A stretch of DNA of 64,000 nucleotides from Halomonas sp. 54_146 (lineage in GTDB: Bacteria > Pseudomonadota > Gammaproteobacteria > Pseudomonadales > Halomonadaceae): the NCBI RefSeq assembly GCF_001507855.1, contig NZ_LGEN01000003.1, positions 62,001 through 126,000 of the forward strand, given 5' to 3'. The position numbers and the translations under genes were made by a program. Below the pieces are notes generated by a model. It did not search any database and had not been told where the DNA came from. It saw only the letters and a list, made by a program, of their open reading frames with translations. Shown here piece after piece: positions 42,375-51,458 of the stretch (position 1 is the stretch's first letter; each line of letters opens with the position of its first letter).

Positions 42375-43808
42375 TTAGTTCAGCTTGGCAAGAGCAGCCA
42401 AGCTTTGCTTTACCAGCGCCGAGGCGTCTGCTTGCGAAGCTGATTCACTATAGCAGCGTAGTTCTGGTGCATTGCCAGAAGGGCGCAGGTGGACAATATC
42501 GCCATTTTCAAGCGTGGCTCTTAGGCCATCGGTACTATTCACCGCTGAGATGCCCGCCTGCAACCATAACGTTTGCTGCATTAGCTCAGGCGAGGCTTGC
42601 CATGTGGCCAGCAGCGCACGGCTTTTTTCTGTAGCAAAATCTTTTAGGCGGTCGCTGGCGGTAAAACGTGCAGGCAACTCGGCAAATAACCGGGAAAGCG
42701 GCACTCCGCGTTGGGCGGCCATCACCATTAGCGTAAGCGCCGGTAACAGGGCATCGCGGGTGGGTAGGGCGGTTAACTGGCGGCCTTCATTTTCCAGCCT
42801 GCTGCCCAATAGAAAACCACCGTTGGCCTCAAACCCAGCGACTCGCGCAAACCGCTCGCTGAGCTTAGCCATGCTGTCGATAACATACGGTGAACCAATG
42901 CGAGTACGCTCAACGAGCTGAAAGGCACCGCACGCTTCAATGGCCGTATTGCAGCTTACCGGTACCGCGAGCGCTTCAATGCCCAAGGCACGGGCACAAA
43001 GTAAACCTACCATGTCCCCGCGCTGCCACGTGCCTGTTTCATCTCCCAACAGTGGGCGATCGCCATCGCCATCGGTGGAAAGCAGAGCATGTAACTGATG
43101 CTGCTGCGCCCATGCGCGCCCTTGGGCTTGATCCTCATCGCTAACGGCTTCGGTATCCACGGGAACAAACGCCTCGCTGCGCCCCAATACCACAACATTC
43201 GCACCTAGCTCGCTCAAAATATGGGCATTTAAGTCACGCCCTGCGGCAGAGTGCTGATATAAGCCCACCCGCCAGCCTTTTAGAGGCTCGCCGGGAAACC
43301 ATTCAGCAAAACGCGCTGAATAAGCCTTGTTGGCGGCCTCAGAGACTTCGTTGCGCGCTGGCGAGGGTAGGCCAGGCATGGCCGCCTCAGCGTTAAGAAT
43401 CGCCGTTTCGTCCGCTTTAGTGATTTCGCCATCAGGGCGATAAAACTTAATGCCGTTACGGTCGAACGGAATATGGCTGCCGGTAATCATGATGCAGGGG
43501 ATGCCGTCTGCCATCGCTTTTAACGCCAGCGCGGGGGTAGGCAATACGCCATAGTCATCCACCTTCACTCCCAGCGCATGGGCCGCACTGGTGCAGGCGG
43601 CTGCCATCGCGGGGCTGCTGGGGCGACGGTCCATGCCCAGCGCAATACGCTCCACCGGCAACGTAGTTTGCATGGCAGTAATAAAAGCGACGGTAAACGC
43701 TGCGCACACCTCATCGGTAAACTGTTCAACCAGCCCTCGTGCGCCGCTGGTACCAAAAGCAATGCCGCTGTCATTAATAATAGCGGTGGTAGAGCGTGCT
43801 GAACTCAA
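42375..43808 (-). CDS. Phosphohexomutase (phosphomannomutase/phosphoglucomutase family), TTG start
   Basis: The 477-residue protein begins at a TTG (43808) with AGGAG seven bases ahead. It has the four-domain alpha-D-phosphohexomutase layout: start IAFGTSGARGLV, then the active serine loop MITGSHIPFDRNGIKFY, the metal-binding STDGDGDRPLL and sugar-binding ANGGFLLGS. The phosphate-binding loop near the end is LRPSGNAPELRCY. The loop TGSHIP instead of TASHNP places it in a subgroup away from classical AlgC. Making mannose-1-phosphate for the ManC enzyme encoded at 57.6 kb is a reasonable inference, given the polysaccharide locus nearby. Confidence 0.85.
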   Translation of the reverse strand: MSSARSTTAIINDSGIAFGTSGARGLVEQFTDEVCAAFTVAFITAMQTTLPVERIALGMDRRPSSPAMAAACTSAAHALGVKVDDYGVLPTPALALKAMADGIPCIMITGSHIPFDRNGIKFYRPDGEITKADETAILNAEAAMPGLPSPARNEVSEAANKAYSARFAEWFPGEPLKGWRVGLYQHSAAGRDLNAHILSELGANVVVLGRSEAFVPVDTEAVSDEDQAQGRAWAQQHQLHALLSTDGDGDRPLLGDETGTWQRGDMVGLLCARALGIEALAVPVSCNTAIEACGAFQLVERTRIGSPYVIDSMAKLSERFARVAGFEANGGFLLGSRLENEGRQLTALPTRDALLPALTLMVMAAQRGVPLSRLFAELPARFTASDRLKDFATEKSRALLATWQASPELMQQTLWLQAGISAVNSTDGLRATLENGDIVHLRPSGNAPELRCYSESASQADASALVKQSLAALAKLN

Positions 43809-43872
43809 TGTATTTCTCCTGGAAAAGTGCCTGTCGCGAGTTTAACACCCTGCTAGGAAAAACTTAGCACCA

Positions 43873-43903
43873 GAAAAAAATGGCCTCCGCAAGCGGAGGC
43901 CAT
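43873..43903 (-). terminator. Intrinsic terminator after the nuclease gene
   Basis: On the minus strand ATGGCCTCCGC pairs with GCGGAGGCCAT across a 2-base loop and is followed by seven T residues. It lies about 40 bases past the nuclease stop. Confidence 0.92.
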
Positions 43904-43944
43904 ATTGTCTTTCACTTCAGTTGACTAAACAGTACTGGTCATCG

Positions 43945-46900
43945 TTATGCTTCAACAATACCCAGGTTCAGACCTACCAGGATAGGATCGTGGTCTGAAC
44001 TGCGGAACGCATCATCGGCGTATAGGTTGTCATCCTGACGGTCGTTGGTGAAGTCAGTGTTGTAGTCCAAAGCCGATGCCTCATCCGCGTTGATGTGCCA
44101 GGTCGTGGTACCCGTTACTTGGTCTGCTAGAGAATTACTGGCTAACGCATGATCCAAAGAACCCCAGAAGCCGTCGAAGACGTAGCTGTAATCATCATCT
44201 AGCAGCTCAAAGCCTGCATTTTTAAGAGTAGTAATGGGGTCTTCCATAGCGTAGGCATTCAAGTCACCTAGGATCAGCACGTCACTGTCATCGCTGCCAG
44301 TGGGATTGGTGGCTAGCCAATCGCGTAGTTCTTCAGCGGCTTCAACCCGGGTAGGGTTATTGTTGGCTTGGCCATCACCGATGGCATTTTCACCGTTAAC
44401 AACACTGCCTTTGGATTTGAAGTGATTCACGACAACTGAGAATACTTCGCCTTCATTGTCTTTGAAGGTTTGCATCACCGGCGCACGGTTGGCAGATGTA
44501 AAGGCACCATCGGTTTTGGTGGCGGCATCACCTACCGGTGTGACTGCTTGGCTGTTATAAATAACGCCGACGGTAATCGCATCATCCCCAGGGCTAACCT
44601 CATTGCCATGCTCATCTTTGGTAATGCTGTAAGCCCAGGTCACATCTGACATACCTTTCGATGTGGCGTCAACATTAAGGGCGTTGACCAACGTTGCGAG
44701 AGCACTCTCATCGCCATAGCCGTTGTTTTCGATCTCCATCAGGCCCACTACGTCAGCTCCGCTGGTATTGATCGCTTCAACAATTTTAGCTTCTTGACGG
44801 GCGAATTCTTCAGCGTTGTCGGCTCCACGTGGGTCATGCTGAGTGCCATTTAAGGTCTCTGTTTTGTTGCCGTTTTCATCCAGAGTTGTGAAGTAGTTCA
44901 ACACATTGAAAGAGGCCACTGTAATATCGGTATCACCCAGAGCACCTGTATCAGGTGTTGCTGGGCGTGCTGGGCCAGTAAAGTCCAGGCCTTCGACGTT
45001 TTGTACTTTCCACTCGCTGAAGTTGTAATCAAGCACCCCTTCGAGGGTCTGAAGCTCATCACCACCACGCAGCGGGTTAGTGCCAGAAAGCTCTTCACCG
45101 TTTCGACCATAAATAATCGGGTCAGGATTTTGCGAAGAGTTGGCATCATCAATTTTGATGGTGCGCGCCTCGGCATTTTCAAGCCAAGCGCTATAGCCTT
45201 CAACGCTGGGTTGATTAACTTCCGTGAACTGTTCTAAGCGGCCACCTGATGAAAGCGTGACCTCGCCATAACGGCCCAGCTCGTAAAGCTCTGTGACGAC
45301 CAACGGCCCTCCATCTAGCGCTTCGATAGCGACCCGCATGCCTTCGAAAGCTTCCAGGCCTTGTTTGTCGGCAAACGGCATGGTGATGCGCTGGCTTTCA
45401 GGCAAAGGCACCCCGTTAGCTAGCACCTCAAGGCTATCGCGTTCGGCAGTTAACTGGGTTTTCTCAAAATATTCTGAGACCCCGCCACTGATACGAATCT
45501 GGTCGCCAGCAGAAATTTGTTCTAGCCACTCGCCACTGCCACTGCCCACATACACAAAGATGCCTTCAGACGTATTCGGGTTGTCGTCGTTATCGCTATC
45601 TTCTTCTTGCAGGAAGAACCCATCCAGCCCGGGGGTTACCATAGTGACAATCGCTTCAAGCGTCACTTCCTCGCCTACCATGGGGCTGACATCTTCTTCG
45701 CCCTGCACTGCAGAAATCAGCGTAATATCTACCTGGGGCTCATTAGCCTGACCAGGTGATGCCACTGCGGGAACATTGCTACCATCACCGCCCAGTGCAG
45801 CAGAGCTAATCGCTCCCTCGGTATCGGTGGTAGTGAAGTTGCCCAAATCGACATCCCAAGAGGCTGCGTCAAACCCGTCGGTATCTGGGTAGGATTCCAT
45901 TGCAACCTTGTTGCCGTCAATGCGCGGGTCGCCTTGCCATAGCGTCACGGCATCTCCACCACCGCCGAGGCCTGAAGCGTCCTCGGCATAACCAATTTTT
46001 AAGCTATCGATATTTGATAAGTTGCTCCATGCTGAACGGAATTCAGCGACTGATTCGGCGTTTCCATCTACCATAACAATCGCAGATTCCCCGGGTGAAA
46101 GTGTAGTTAACCCTTGAATTTCAACGGCATCAACAGGGTCGGCGCTGTCGTCATCGTAATAAAGCGGTTTAGTTGTAAAATCCAGTGTTTCGTTAGAGCG
46201 GTTGGTAATTTCGAACCAGTCTTCCGTCACATCGGGGCCGCTTTGGCCTGACCAAATTTCCGTAATGGCTAAGCCAATATCCCGCTCGCCTGGTACATAA
46301 ATGGCTTCCATGGTGCCCACGCGAAACTCGGTCGTGGTATTGGTGGGTAAGCCACCGTACTCAAAAGACCAATTTGCTGGGTCGCCAATCGTGCTTAACA
46401 GCTCATCTGCCGTGCCGTAACCATCGCCAGTAAACGCCGCGTTACGAGCACTGCCAACAGCAACTGCTGTGACACCCTCTTCAAGACCTGGCGGAAGAGC
46501 AGAGTTACTTGAGGAATCAGCGGTGTCCTGCCACGCATCGCTATTAGTTTGAACAGCGTAAATAAATGTTGGCTCGCTAGCCTCGCCAACGAAAGCAATG
46601 ACTTGGTCACCGCCGACTGAGAGATTGAATCCGTTATTACCTACTTCGCTGCTGTTAGCAGTGGCGAATTGTGAAGAATCCGAACTGTAAGTAACAACTG
46701 TGCCTGCAGGCACGCCCCCTTCAGGTGCTGTCCATTTAACGGCACCTTCGTTGGCGCGGAAGCTATCGCCTGCCCAACCTGAATCGGTAAAGGTGATTTC
46801 CGCGCCTTCGCTGATACCCTTCAAGGCAATGAACTGGAAGGTTTTGTCGCTTCCACTGACTGAAGTAATCGCAATATCACCGGCCTGAGGTGCAAGGTCA

Positions 46901-48675
46901 GGTAAGTTAAATTTAATATCAGTGCTGATAAAGCGCTGCTGCTCGGCGGGCAGGTCCTTAGACTCTTGACCGTCTCCCAGCCAATCTACCGTGCCGCTAT
47001 CAAACAGCACGCTGGCGGTAACGCCCGACTCTGTGATGGAAACATCAAAAAGTGATTCCGGCTTCGCCGTCAGTGCATTTGGTAGGGTATTGAGATCTGG
47101 GCCATCTATTGCACGAACGGCATAAGCGCCATCCCACAAGTAAAGGCTAAAACCAACATCGTTATCATCGTTAACCGGGCCCGCCAATATCAGATAACCC
47201 TCATCGCCAGCAGGCTCAATAGAGCGCACCGCACGGCCATCCAGGTCCAAACGCAGGGGGTCGCCAAAGCTAGCGTCGCTAGCCTCACCCGCGACGAGAT
47301 CAATCACATTCTTTACTGGCACTAACTGCGCGAATCCATCGTCGAGCGGCGAGCGCAGGCCTAGGTAAAGGGAGTCACCGATAAACGTAGCGCCTTCAAC
47401 ATTGACCCCTAACGAGAGGCCTAGCGCATTTTCACCTAATCCATGGTCATTATTGGTATCCCAGTCGTTCAGCTGGCGGGTTAAATCGGTGAACTGGCCT
47501 GTTACCTGAATAGCCAGATTCTCAGCATTATCGCCGGTCACTTCAGTAGCAAAAATCATTGAGCGCTGGCTGCTCTCATGAGAGCCAAGCCAATACTGAA
47601 TGCCTTGGTACGTAGCAACCGCTTCAAGGTCGGCTTCTTGGGTATCATTAAGCCCTAACGCATCGTTTAAATTTACTTCTACCAGTGGAGCGCCATCGCT
47701 GTTTCGGTCATAAAGGCGTAGCACCTGGTCTTCGTCATCTGCCACCAGCATTAACCCTTCACCTACGGCAATGGCTGCTGAAGCGTCAGATGTGCCCGTG
47801 TGGTAGCGCTCTCCCAGATTGAAATTTGGGTTGGTCGGTTCTTCTGGCTCAGTCGGCTCAACAGGTTCTTCTGGCTCAGTTTCCGGCTCAGTGGGCTCTT
47901 CTGGCTCTGTGGGCTCTTCTGGCTCTGTGGGCTCTTCTGGCTCTGTGGGCTCTTCTGGCTCTGTGGGTTCTTCTGGCTCTGTGGGTTCTTCTGGCTCAGT
48001 GGGCTCTTCTGGCTCTGTGGGCTCTTCTGGCTCAGTGGGCTCTTCTGGCTCAGTGGGTTCTTCTGGCTCAGTGGGTTCTTCTGGCTCTTCTGGCACTTGT
48101 TGCACAAGCTGCTCGACATACTGGTCAAGTAGCGACTCAAGGTCTTCAGCGCCACTGTCATCGCCCAGTAGTGGTGTTAGCGCTCGCATGGGCTGTTGTT
48201 CGAGGCTCTCGTTATTGTTTAGAAACGCTAAGGCAAGCTCTTCGCGCGGTAGTCCATCTGCCAGCAATGCTGACCAGTAAGCTAAGCCTTCAGCATCAGG
48301 CTCACGATTAACAACGCCGCTGTACAGCTTATTCAGCCAAGCAGAATCATCTAGATTGGCAATGTTCGATTCAAATTCGCCAGACATCTGAAAATTAGTG
48401 GCGATATTGTCAATGGTTAACCCGTTACGATATTCATTGACCCAGTAAGTAAGACCTTCAGTGTCAGCAGAGCGCAAGAAATTAGTTGTGTAAAGGTCAA
48501 CAATTGGTTGAATCTGTTGTACAAATTCAGTGCCCACCATGATTGAGTTAACAATGGTTGGTAGGTCAACTTCGCCGCTATTTAGCGTATTAACCCAGTA
48601 GGTAATGCCATCTTCGTCCGGTTCACGTAATAAAAAATCTCGATATAGCGTTTCAATAATCTCAACGTTAGTCAT
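43945..48675 (-). CDS. Large secreted nuclease with DUF4214, lamin-tail and endo/exonuclease/phosphatase domains
   Basis: The 1576-residue protein has no Sec signal. Order: three DUF4214-type repeats (residues 1-150, e.g. LYRDFLLREPDEDGITYWVN); a PEEPTE-repeat linker (about 195-280); a DUF3616-like propeller region (about 290-590, with GLRSPLDDG); and a beta domain near 620-770. A lamin-tail-like domain (about 800-900, AITEIWSGQSG... WFEITN) and an OB-like domain (about 985-1200) follow. From about 1250 comes an ExeM/NucH-type endonuclease/exonuclease/phosphatase domain with ITVASFNVLNYF, GLMEIENNG, VVNHFKSKG, ILGDLNAYAMEDP and FRSSDHDPI. The catalytic Glu, Asp/Asn and His residues are all present. 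It lacks RTX repeats. Export by the neighbouring type I system is inferred. The likely activity is extracellular DNA degradation. AAGGG lies ahead of the ATG. Confidence 0.87.
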   Translation of the reverse strand: MTNVEIIETLYRDFLLREPDEDGITYWVNTLNSGEVDLPTIVNSIMVGTEFVQQIQPIVDLYTTNFLRSADTEGLTYWVNEYRNGLTIDNIATNFQMSGEFESNIANLDDSAWLNKLYSGVVNREPDAEGLAYWSALLADGLPREELALAFLNNNESLEQQPMRALTPLLGDDSGAEDLESLLDQYVEQLVQQVPEEPEEPTEPEEPTEPEEPTEPEEPTEPEEPTEPEEPTEPEEPTEPEEPTEPEEPTEPEEPTEPEEPTEPETEPEEPVEPTEPEEPTNPNFNLGERYHTGTSDASAAIAVGEGLMLVADDEDQVLRLYDRNSDGAPLVEVNLNDALGLNDTQEADLEAVATYQGIQYWLGSHESSQRSMIFATEVTGDNAENLAIQVTGQFTDLTRQLNDWDTNNDHGLGENALGLSLGVNVEGATFIGDSLYLGLRSPLDDGFAQLVPVKNVIDLVAGEASDASFGDPLRLDLDGRAVRSIEPAGDEGYLILAGPVNDDNDVGFSLYLWDGAYAVRAIDGPDLNTLPNALTAKPESLFDVSITESGVTASVLFDSGTVDWLGDGQESKDLPAEQQRFISTDIKFNLPDLAPQAGDIAITSVSGSDKTFQFIALKGISEGAEITFTDSGWAGDSFRANEGAVKWTAPEGGVPAGTVVTYSSDSSQFATANSSEVGNNGFNLSVGGDQVIAFVGEASEPTFIYAVQTNSDAWQDTADSSSNSALPPGLEEGVTAVAVGSARNAAFTGDGYGTADELLSTIGDPANWSFEYGGLPTNTTTEFRVGTMEAIYVPGERDIGLAITEIWSGQSGPDVTEDWFEITNRSNETLDFTTKPLYYDDDSADPVDAVEIQGLTTLSPGESAIVMVDGNAESVAEFRSAWSNLSNIDSLKIGYAEDASGLGGGGDAVTLWQGDPRIDGNKVAMESYPDTDGFDAASWDVDLGNFTTTDTEGAISSAALGGDGSNVPAVASPGQANEPQVDITLISAVQGEEDVSPMVGEEVTLEAIVTMVTPGLDGFFLQEEDSDNDDNPNTSEGIFVYVGSGSGEWLEQISAGDQIRISGGVSEYFEKTQLTAERDSLEVLANGVPLPESQRITMPFADKQGLEAFEGMRVAIEALDGGPLVVTELYELGRYGEVTLSSGGRLEQFTEVNQPSVEGYSAWLENAEARTIKIDDANSSQNPDPIIYGRNGEELSGTNPLRGGDELQTLEGVLDYNFSEWKVQNVEGLDFTGPARPATPDTGALGDTDITVASFNVLNYFTTLDENGNKTETLNGTQHDPRGADNAEEFARQEAKIVEAINTSGADVVGLMEIENNGYGDESALATLVNALNVDATSKGMSDVTWAYSITKDEHGNEVSPGDDAITVGVIYNSQAVTPVGDAATKTDGAFTSANRAPVMQTFKDNEGEVFSVVVNHFKSKGSVVNGENAIGDGQANNNPTRVEAAEELRDWLATNPTGSDDSDVLILGDLNAYAMEDPITTLKNAGFELLDDDYSYVFDGFWGSLDHALASNSLADQVTGTTTWHINADEASALDYNTDFTNDRQDDNLYADDAFRSSDHDPILVGLNLGIVEA
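47891..48088 (-). repeat. Eleven tandem 18-bp units encoding the PEEPTE linker
   Basis: Eleven consecutive 18-base units (plus strand GTGGGCTCTTCTGGCTCT with third-position changes) encode a repeated EPEEPT hexapeptide. Being in multiples of three, gain or loss of units keeps the reading frame, so linker length could vary between strains. Confidence 0.95.
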
Positions 48676-48810
48676 GGAGCTAGCCCTTACAAGTGAATGA
48701 AGGGGTTATAATTTATTGCTGAGCGGTGGCAGTTCAATGACGCTTATATTAGGTTTTGATGAAATTTTTTATTAATTTTAATTTTCTGAAAACAGCGGTT
48801 TTTCTTTAAA

Positions 48811-48828
48811 ACGTCATGCACCTGTAAT
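48811..48828 (+). promoter_or_regulatory. Candidate PHO box ahead of the 5'-nucleotidase gene
   Basis: ACGTCAT (48811-48817), four bases, then CTGTAAT (48822-48828) match the PhoB direct repeat CTGTCAT-N4-CTGTCAT at 11 of 14 defined positions. A weak -10 (TAATCT, 48840) begins 11 bases after the box, the spacing usual in Pho promoters. The nucleotidase ATG is 60 bases downstream. It lies in the 212-base divergent region shared with the nuclease gene. Confidence 0.45.
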
Positions 48829-48887
48829 GGCCCGCTGGGTAATCTTACGGCTGCCTAATTTTGCTAATGATTAATAAGGGAACCGCC

Positions 48888-51227
48888 ATGAGTAATTTTC
48901 AGCTTCAGCTTCTGCACGCAGCCGATATGGAAGGGGGCGGTGGAGACCTGCTAAACGCACCTAACTTTATTGCCATCGTCGATCATCTAGAAGACCAATA
49001 CGCCAACTCATTGTTTGTCAGCTCGGGGGATTTAGTCCTGCCTGGGCCTTATTTAAACGCTGCTGGTGACGCAAGTTTGCAAGCTGCTTTCCAGGCTGCC
49101 GTTGAAGAAATTTATGGGCTGGAAGCGGGTTCCATGAGCGCTATCACCGCAGCTTCCGGGCGTCTTGAAACGCTACTGATGGACTTAGTAGACGCTGCTG
49201 CCGTAACGCTTGGTAATCACGAGTTTGATCTAGGTACTGATCTTATTGCCGCGATGATTGCCCCGGTGGTAAACGGCACGACGGCGGCCGACGTTGAATG
49301 GCTAGGCTCACAGTTTCCTTACCTTTCCGCCAATTTGGATTTCTCAGCCGATGGCGCTTTAAGTGAGCTGGCCACCAACGAGCTATTTAGCCAAGATGCT
49401 TTCCAAGCCACATTGGAAGAGCTATTAGCCGGCGCAAATACACCAAAGCTTGCGCCTGCGGTGATTGCCGAACGTGGCGGCGAGCAGATCGGCATCATTG
49501 GCGTTACAACACAAATTCTCGAAAGCATCTCCTCACCAGGTGATGTAAACGTATTGACCGGCGGCAGTAACAACATGCAAGCCCTGGCCGACCTTATTCA
49601 GCCAGTCATTGATGACCTGCAAGCACAAGGCATCAATAAAATCATTCTAAGCTCGCACCTTCAGCAAATTCAGTTTGAAGAAGAGCTAGCGACCCTGCTG
49701 GATGGTGTCGATATCGTGATTGCGGGCGGTTCCAATAGCCTGCTGGCCGACCAAGAAGACCAAGAGCGCGGTTTATTTCCAGGTGCCGATGAGCCCTACA
49801 ACACTTACCCGATTATCACCCAGGATGCCTCGGGTAACGATGTCGTCGTGGTGAATACCGACGGTGGTTGGCGCTATGTTGGCGAGCTAGTGGTCGAGTT
49901 TGACGAACAGGGTCGGGTGATTGTCGATTCAATCGACGAGAACACATCTGGCGTGTATGCCGCCACCAATGAGCAGGTGGAAGCGCTGTGGGGCGACCTG
50001 GAAAGTGCCTTTGCTGAAGGCACCAAAGGAAATGTAGCCAACGATTTAGTAGGCGCAGTCGGTGAATTTGTTGCTGAGCAAGACGGCAACATCCTCGGCT
50101 TAACCGACGTTTATTTGGTGGGTGAGCGCGCTGCCGTGCGCACTGAAGAGACCAATCTGGGTAACCTGACGGCCGATGCCAACCTTTGGTACGCCAAGCA
50201 GCTTGATGAAGATGTTGTGGTGTCGTTCAAAAACGGCGGCGGTATTCGCGAGCCTATCGGCAATATCGTGGTGGAAGGAAGCGACAGTGAGCCTAATTAC
50301 CAAGCGCCGGGTGCTAACCCTGCCATAGGCAAGCCAGAGGGCGGTGTATCCCAGCTGGATGCCGCGTCATCACTTCGGTTTAACAATGACCTCACCATTA
50401 TCACCATTACACGCAGCAAACTGTTGGACATTCTGGAGCATGCGGTAGCCGCATCGGCGCCGGGTGTCACCGCAGGCCAGTTTGCTCAGGTGGGGGGGAT
50501 TAAGTACAGCTATGATGTCAGCCAGCCTGCTGGCGAGCGCATCCAAAATGCGGTCATTGTTAACGAAGATGGCAGCGCCAACGATGTAATTGCCGCCAAT
50601 GGTCGCCTGGTCGGTAGTGCTGAAGAGACTGTCAAAGTCGTTACGCTCGGCTTTTTGGCTGACGGCGGCGACGGCTATCCGCTGGGTGAGGGCAGCTACC
50701 AAGACCGGGTAGACCTTATGGATGCGTTCGAGGATGACGGCCTGTTTGACTTCGCCGATAAAGGCACAGAGCAGGATGCCTTTGCTGAATATATGGCCAG
50801 CATGTTCAGCGAAACACCGTTTAGTGAAGAAGAAACCCCTGCCAGTGAAGACCTGCGAATCCAAAACCTTGACGAACGCAGCGATGCTATCTTTAGCGTG
50901 TCGGTTGACCCACTACTGCGCCTTTACGATGCTGCTTTTGATCGCGATGTAGACGGAAAAGGGCTGGGTTACTGGGTGGAAATCAATGAGACAATCGGCT
51001 TAAACGACATCGCCAATAACTTTATTGCCTCTCAAGAGTTTATTGAGCAGCATGGTTCGCTTGACCAAGAAGGCTTTGTCGACCTGATGTATGCGAACGT
51101 ACTGGAGCGTGAAGCAGATGCAGCCGGCAAAGCGTACTGGATAGAGCAGCTTGAATCAGGGTTAGAGCAAGGTGCCGTCATGGTAGGCATTGCAGAGTCA
51201 GAAGAAAGCCTGGCGCTCTTCGTCTAA
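48888..51227 (+). CDS. Secreted 5'-nucleotidase/metallophosphatase with C-terminal DUF4214
   Basis: The ATG at 48888 (779 residues) has AAGGGA ahead; an upstream ATG at 48861 lacks one. The metallophosphatase domain shows LLHAADMEGG, LFVSSGDLVLPGP, VTLGNHEFDLGTD and ILSSHLQQIQ. The 5'-nucleotidase C-terminal domain has LGNLTADANLW, SFKNGGGIREP and RFNNDLTIITITR. From about residue 670 two DUF4214-type units follow (LYDAAFDRDVDGKGLGYWVE and YANVLEREADAAGKAYWIEQL), ending in the hydrophobic LALFV. No Sec signal or RTX repeats are seen. Such enzymes dephosphorylate nucleotides to nucleosides. With the divergent nuclease gene it would complete DNA breakdown outside the cell. Confidence 0.9.
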   Translation: MSNFQLQLLHAADMEGGGGDLLNAPNFIAIVDHLEDQYANSLFVSSGDLVLPGPYLNAAGDASLQAAFQAAVEEIYGLEAGSMSAITAASGRLETLLMDLVDAAAVTLGNHEFDLGTDLIAAMIAPVVNGTTAADVEWLGSQFPYLSANLDFSADGALSELATNELFSQDAFQATLEELLAGANTPKLAPAVIAERGGEQIGIIGVTTQILESISSPGDVNVLTGGSNNMQALADLIQPVIDDLQAQGINKIILSSHLQQIQFEEELATLLDGVDIVIAGGSNSLLADQEDQERGLFPGADEPYNTYPIITQDASGNDVVVVNTDGGWRYVGELVVEFDEQGRVIVDSIDENTSGVYAATNEQVEALWGDLESAFAEGTKGNVANDLVGAVGEFVAEQDGNILGLTDVYLVGERAAVRTEETNLGNLTADANLWYAKQLDEDVVVSFKNGGGIREPIGNIVVEGSDSEPNYQAPGANPAIGKPEGGVSQLDAASSLRFNNDLTIITITRSKLLDILEHAVAASAPGVTAGQFAQVGGIKYSYDVSQPAGERIQNAVIVNEDGSANDVIAANGRLVGSAEETVKVVTLGFLADGGDGYPLGEGSYQDRVDLMDAFEDDGLFDFADKGTEQDAFAEYMASMFSETPFSEEETPASEDLRIQNLDERSDAIFSVSVDPLLRLYDAAFDRDVDGKGLGYWVEINETIGLNDIANNFIASQEFIEQHGSLDQEGFVDLMYANVLEREADAAGKAYWIEQLESGLEQGAVMVGIAESEESLALFV

Positions 51228-51458
51228 CATGGTAATTTGATCACTATATGTGGCGGCTGCTTGTTTGCCAGTGCTGCTAGTTGGCACGTACTGCTGGTTA
51301 ATAAGTACTGCTGCTCAATAAGTACTGCTGCTTGGTAAACACACGCCTAATGGTGCAGCCTACAGAGTGCCTCTACCCCTGGTAGGGGCACTTCTGTTAT
51401 GCTGCCGCGATTAATTTTTCTGCGTTAGACGCCTCTTCGATTCAACGGTGAACCCTTC
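51228..51458 (+). other. Gap between the nucleotidase gene and the secretion operon
   Basis: No gene is seen. Two 17-base units (ATAAGTACTGCTGCTCA at 51301 and a variant at 51318), with a partial third copy upstream, repeat in tandem. A GC-rich hairpin with stem CCCCT/AGGGG lies near 51376-51388, and TTATGCT (about 51398) could be a -10 for the secretion operon. Confidence 0.5.

Noticed and set aside
47800-48311. Long plus-strand ORFs opposite the nuclease linker (GSSGSV and LFWLCG repeats)
   Set aside because: They arise because the 18-bp repeat is open in all frames; codon use and the domain evidence support only the minus-strand gene.
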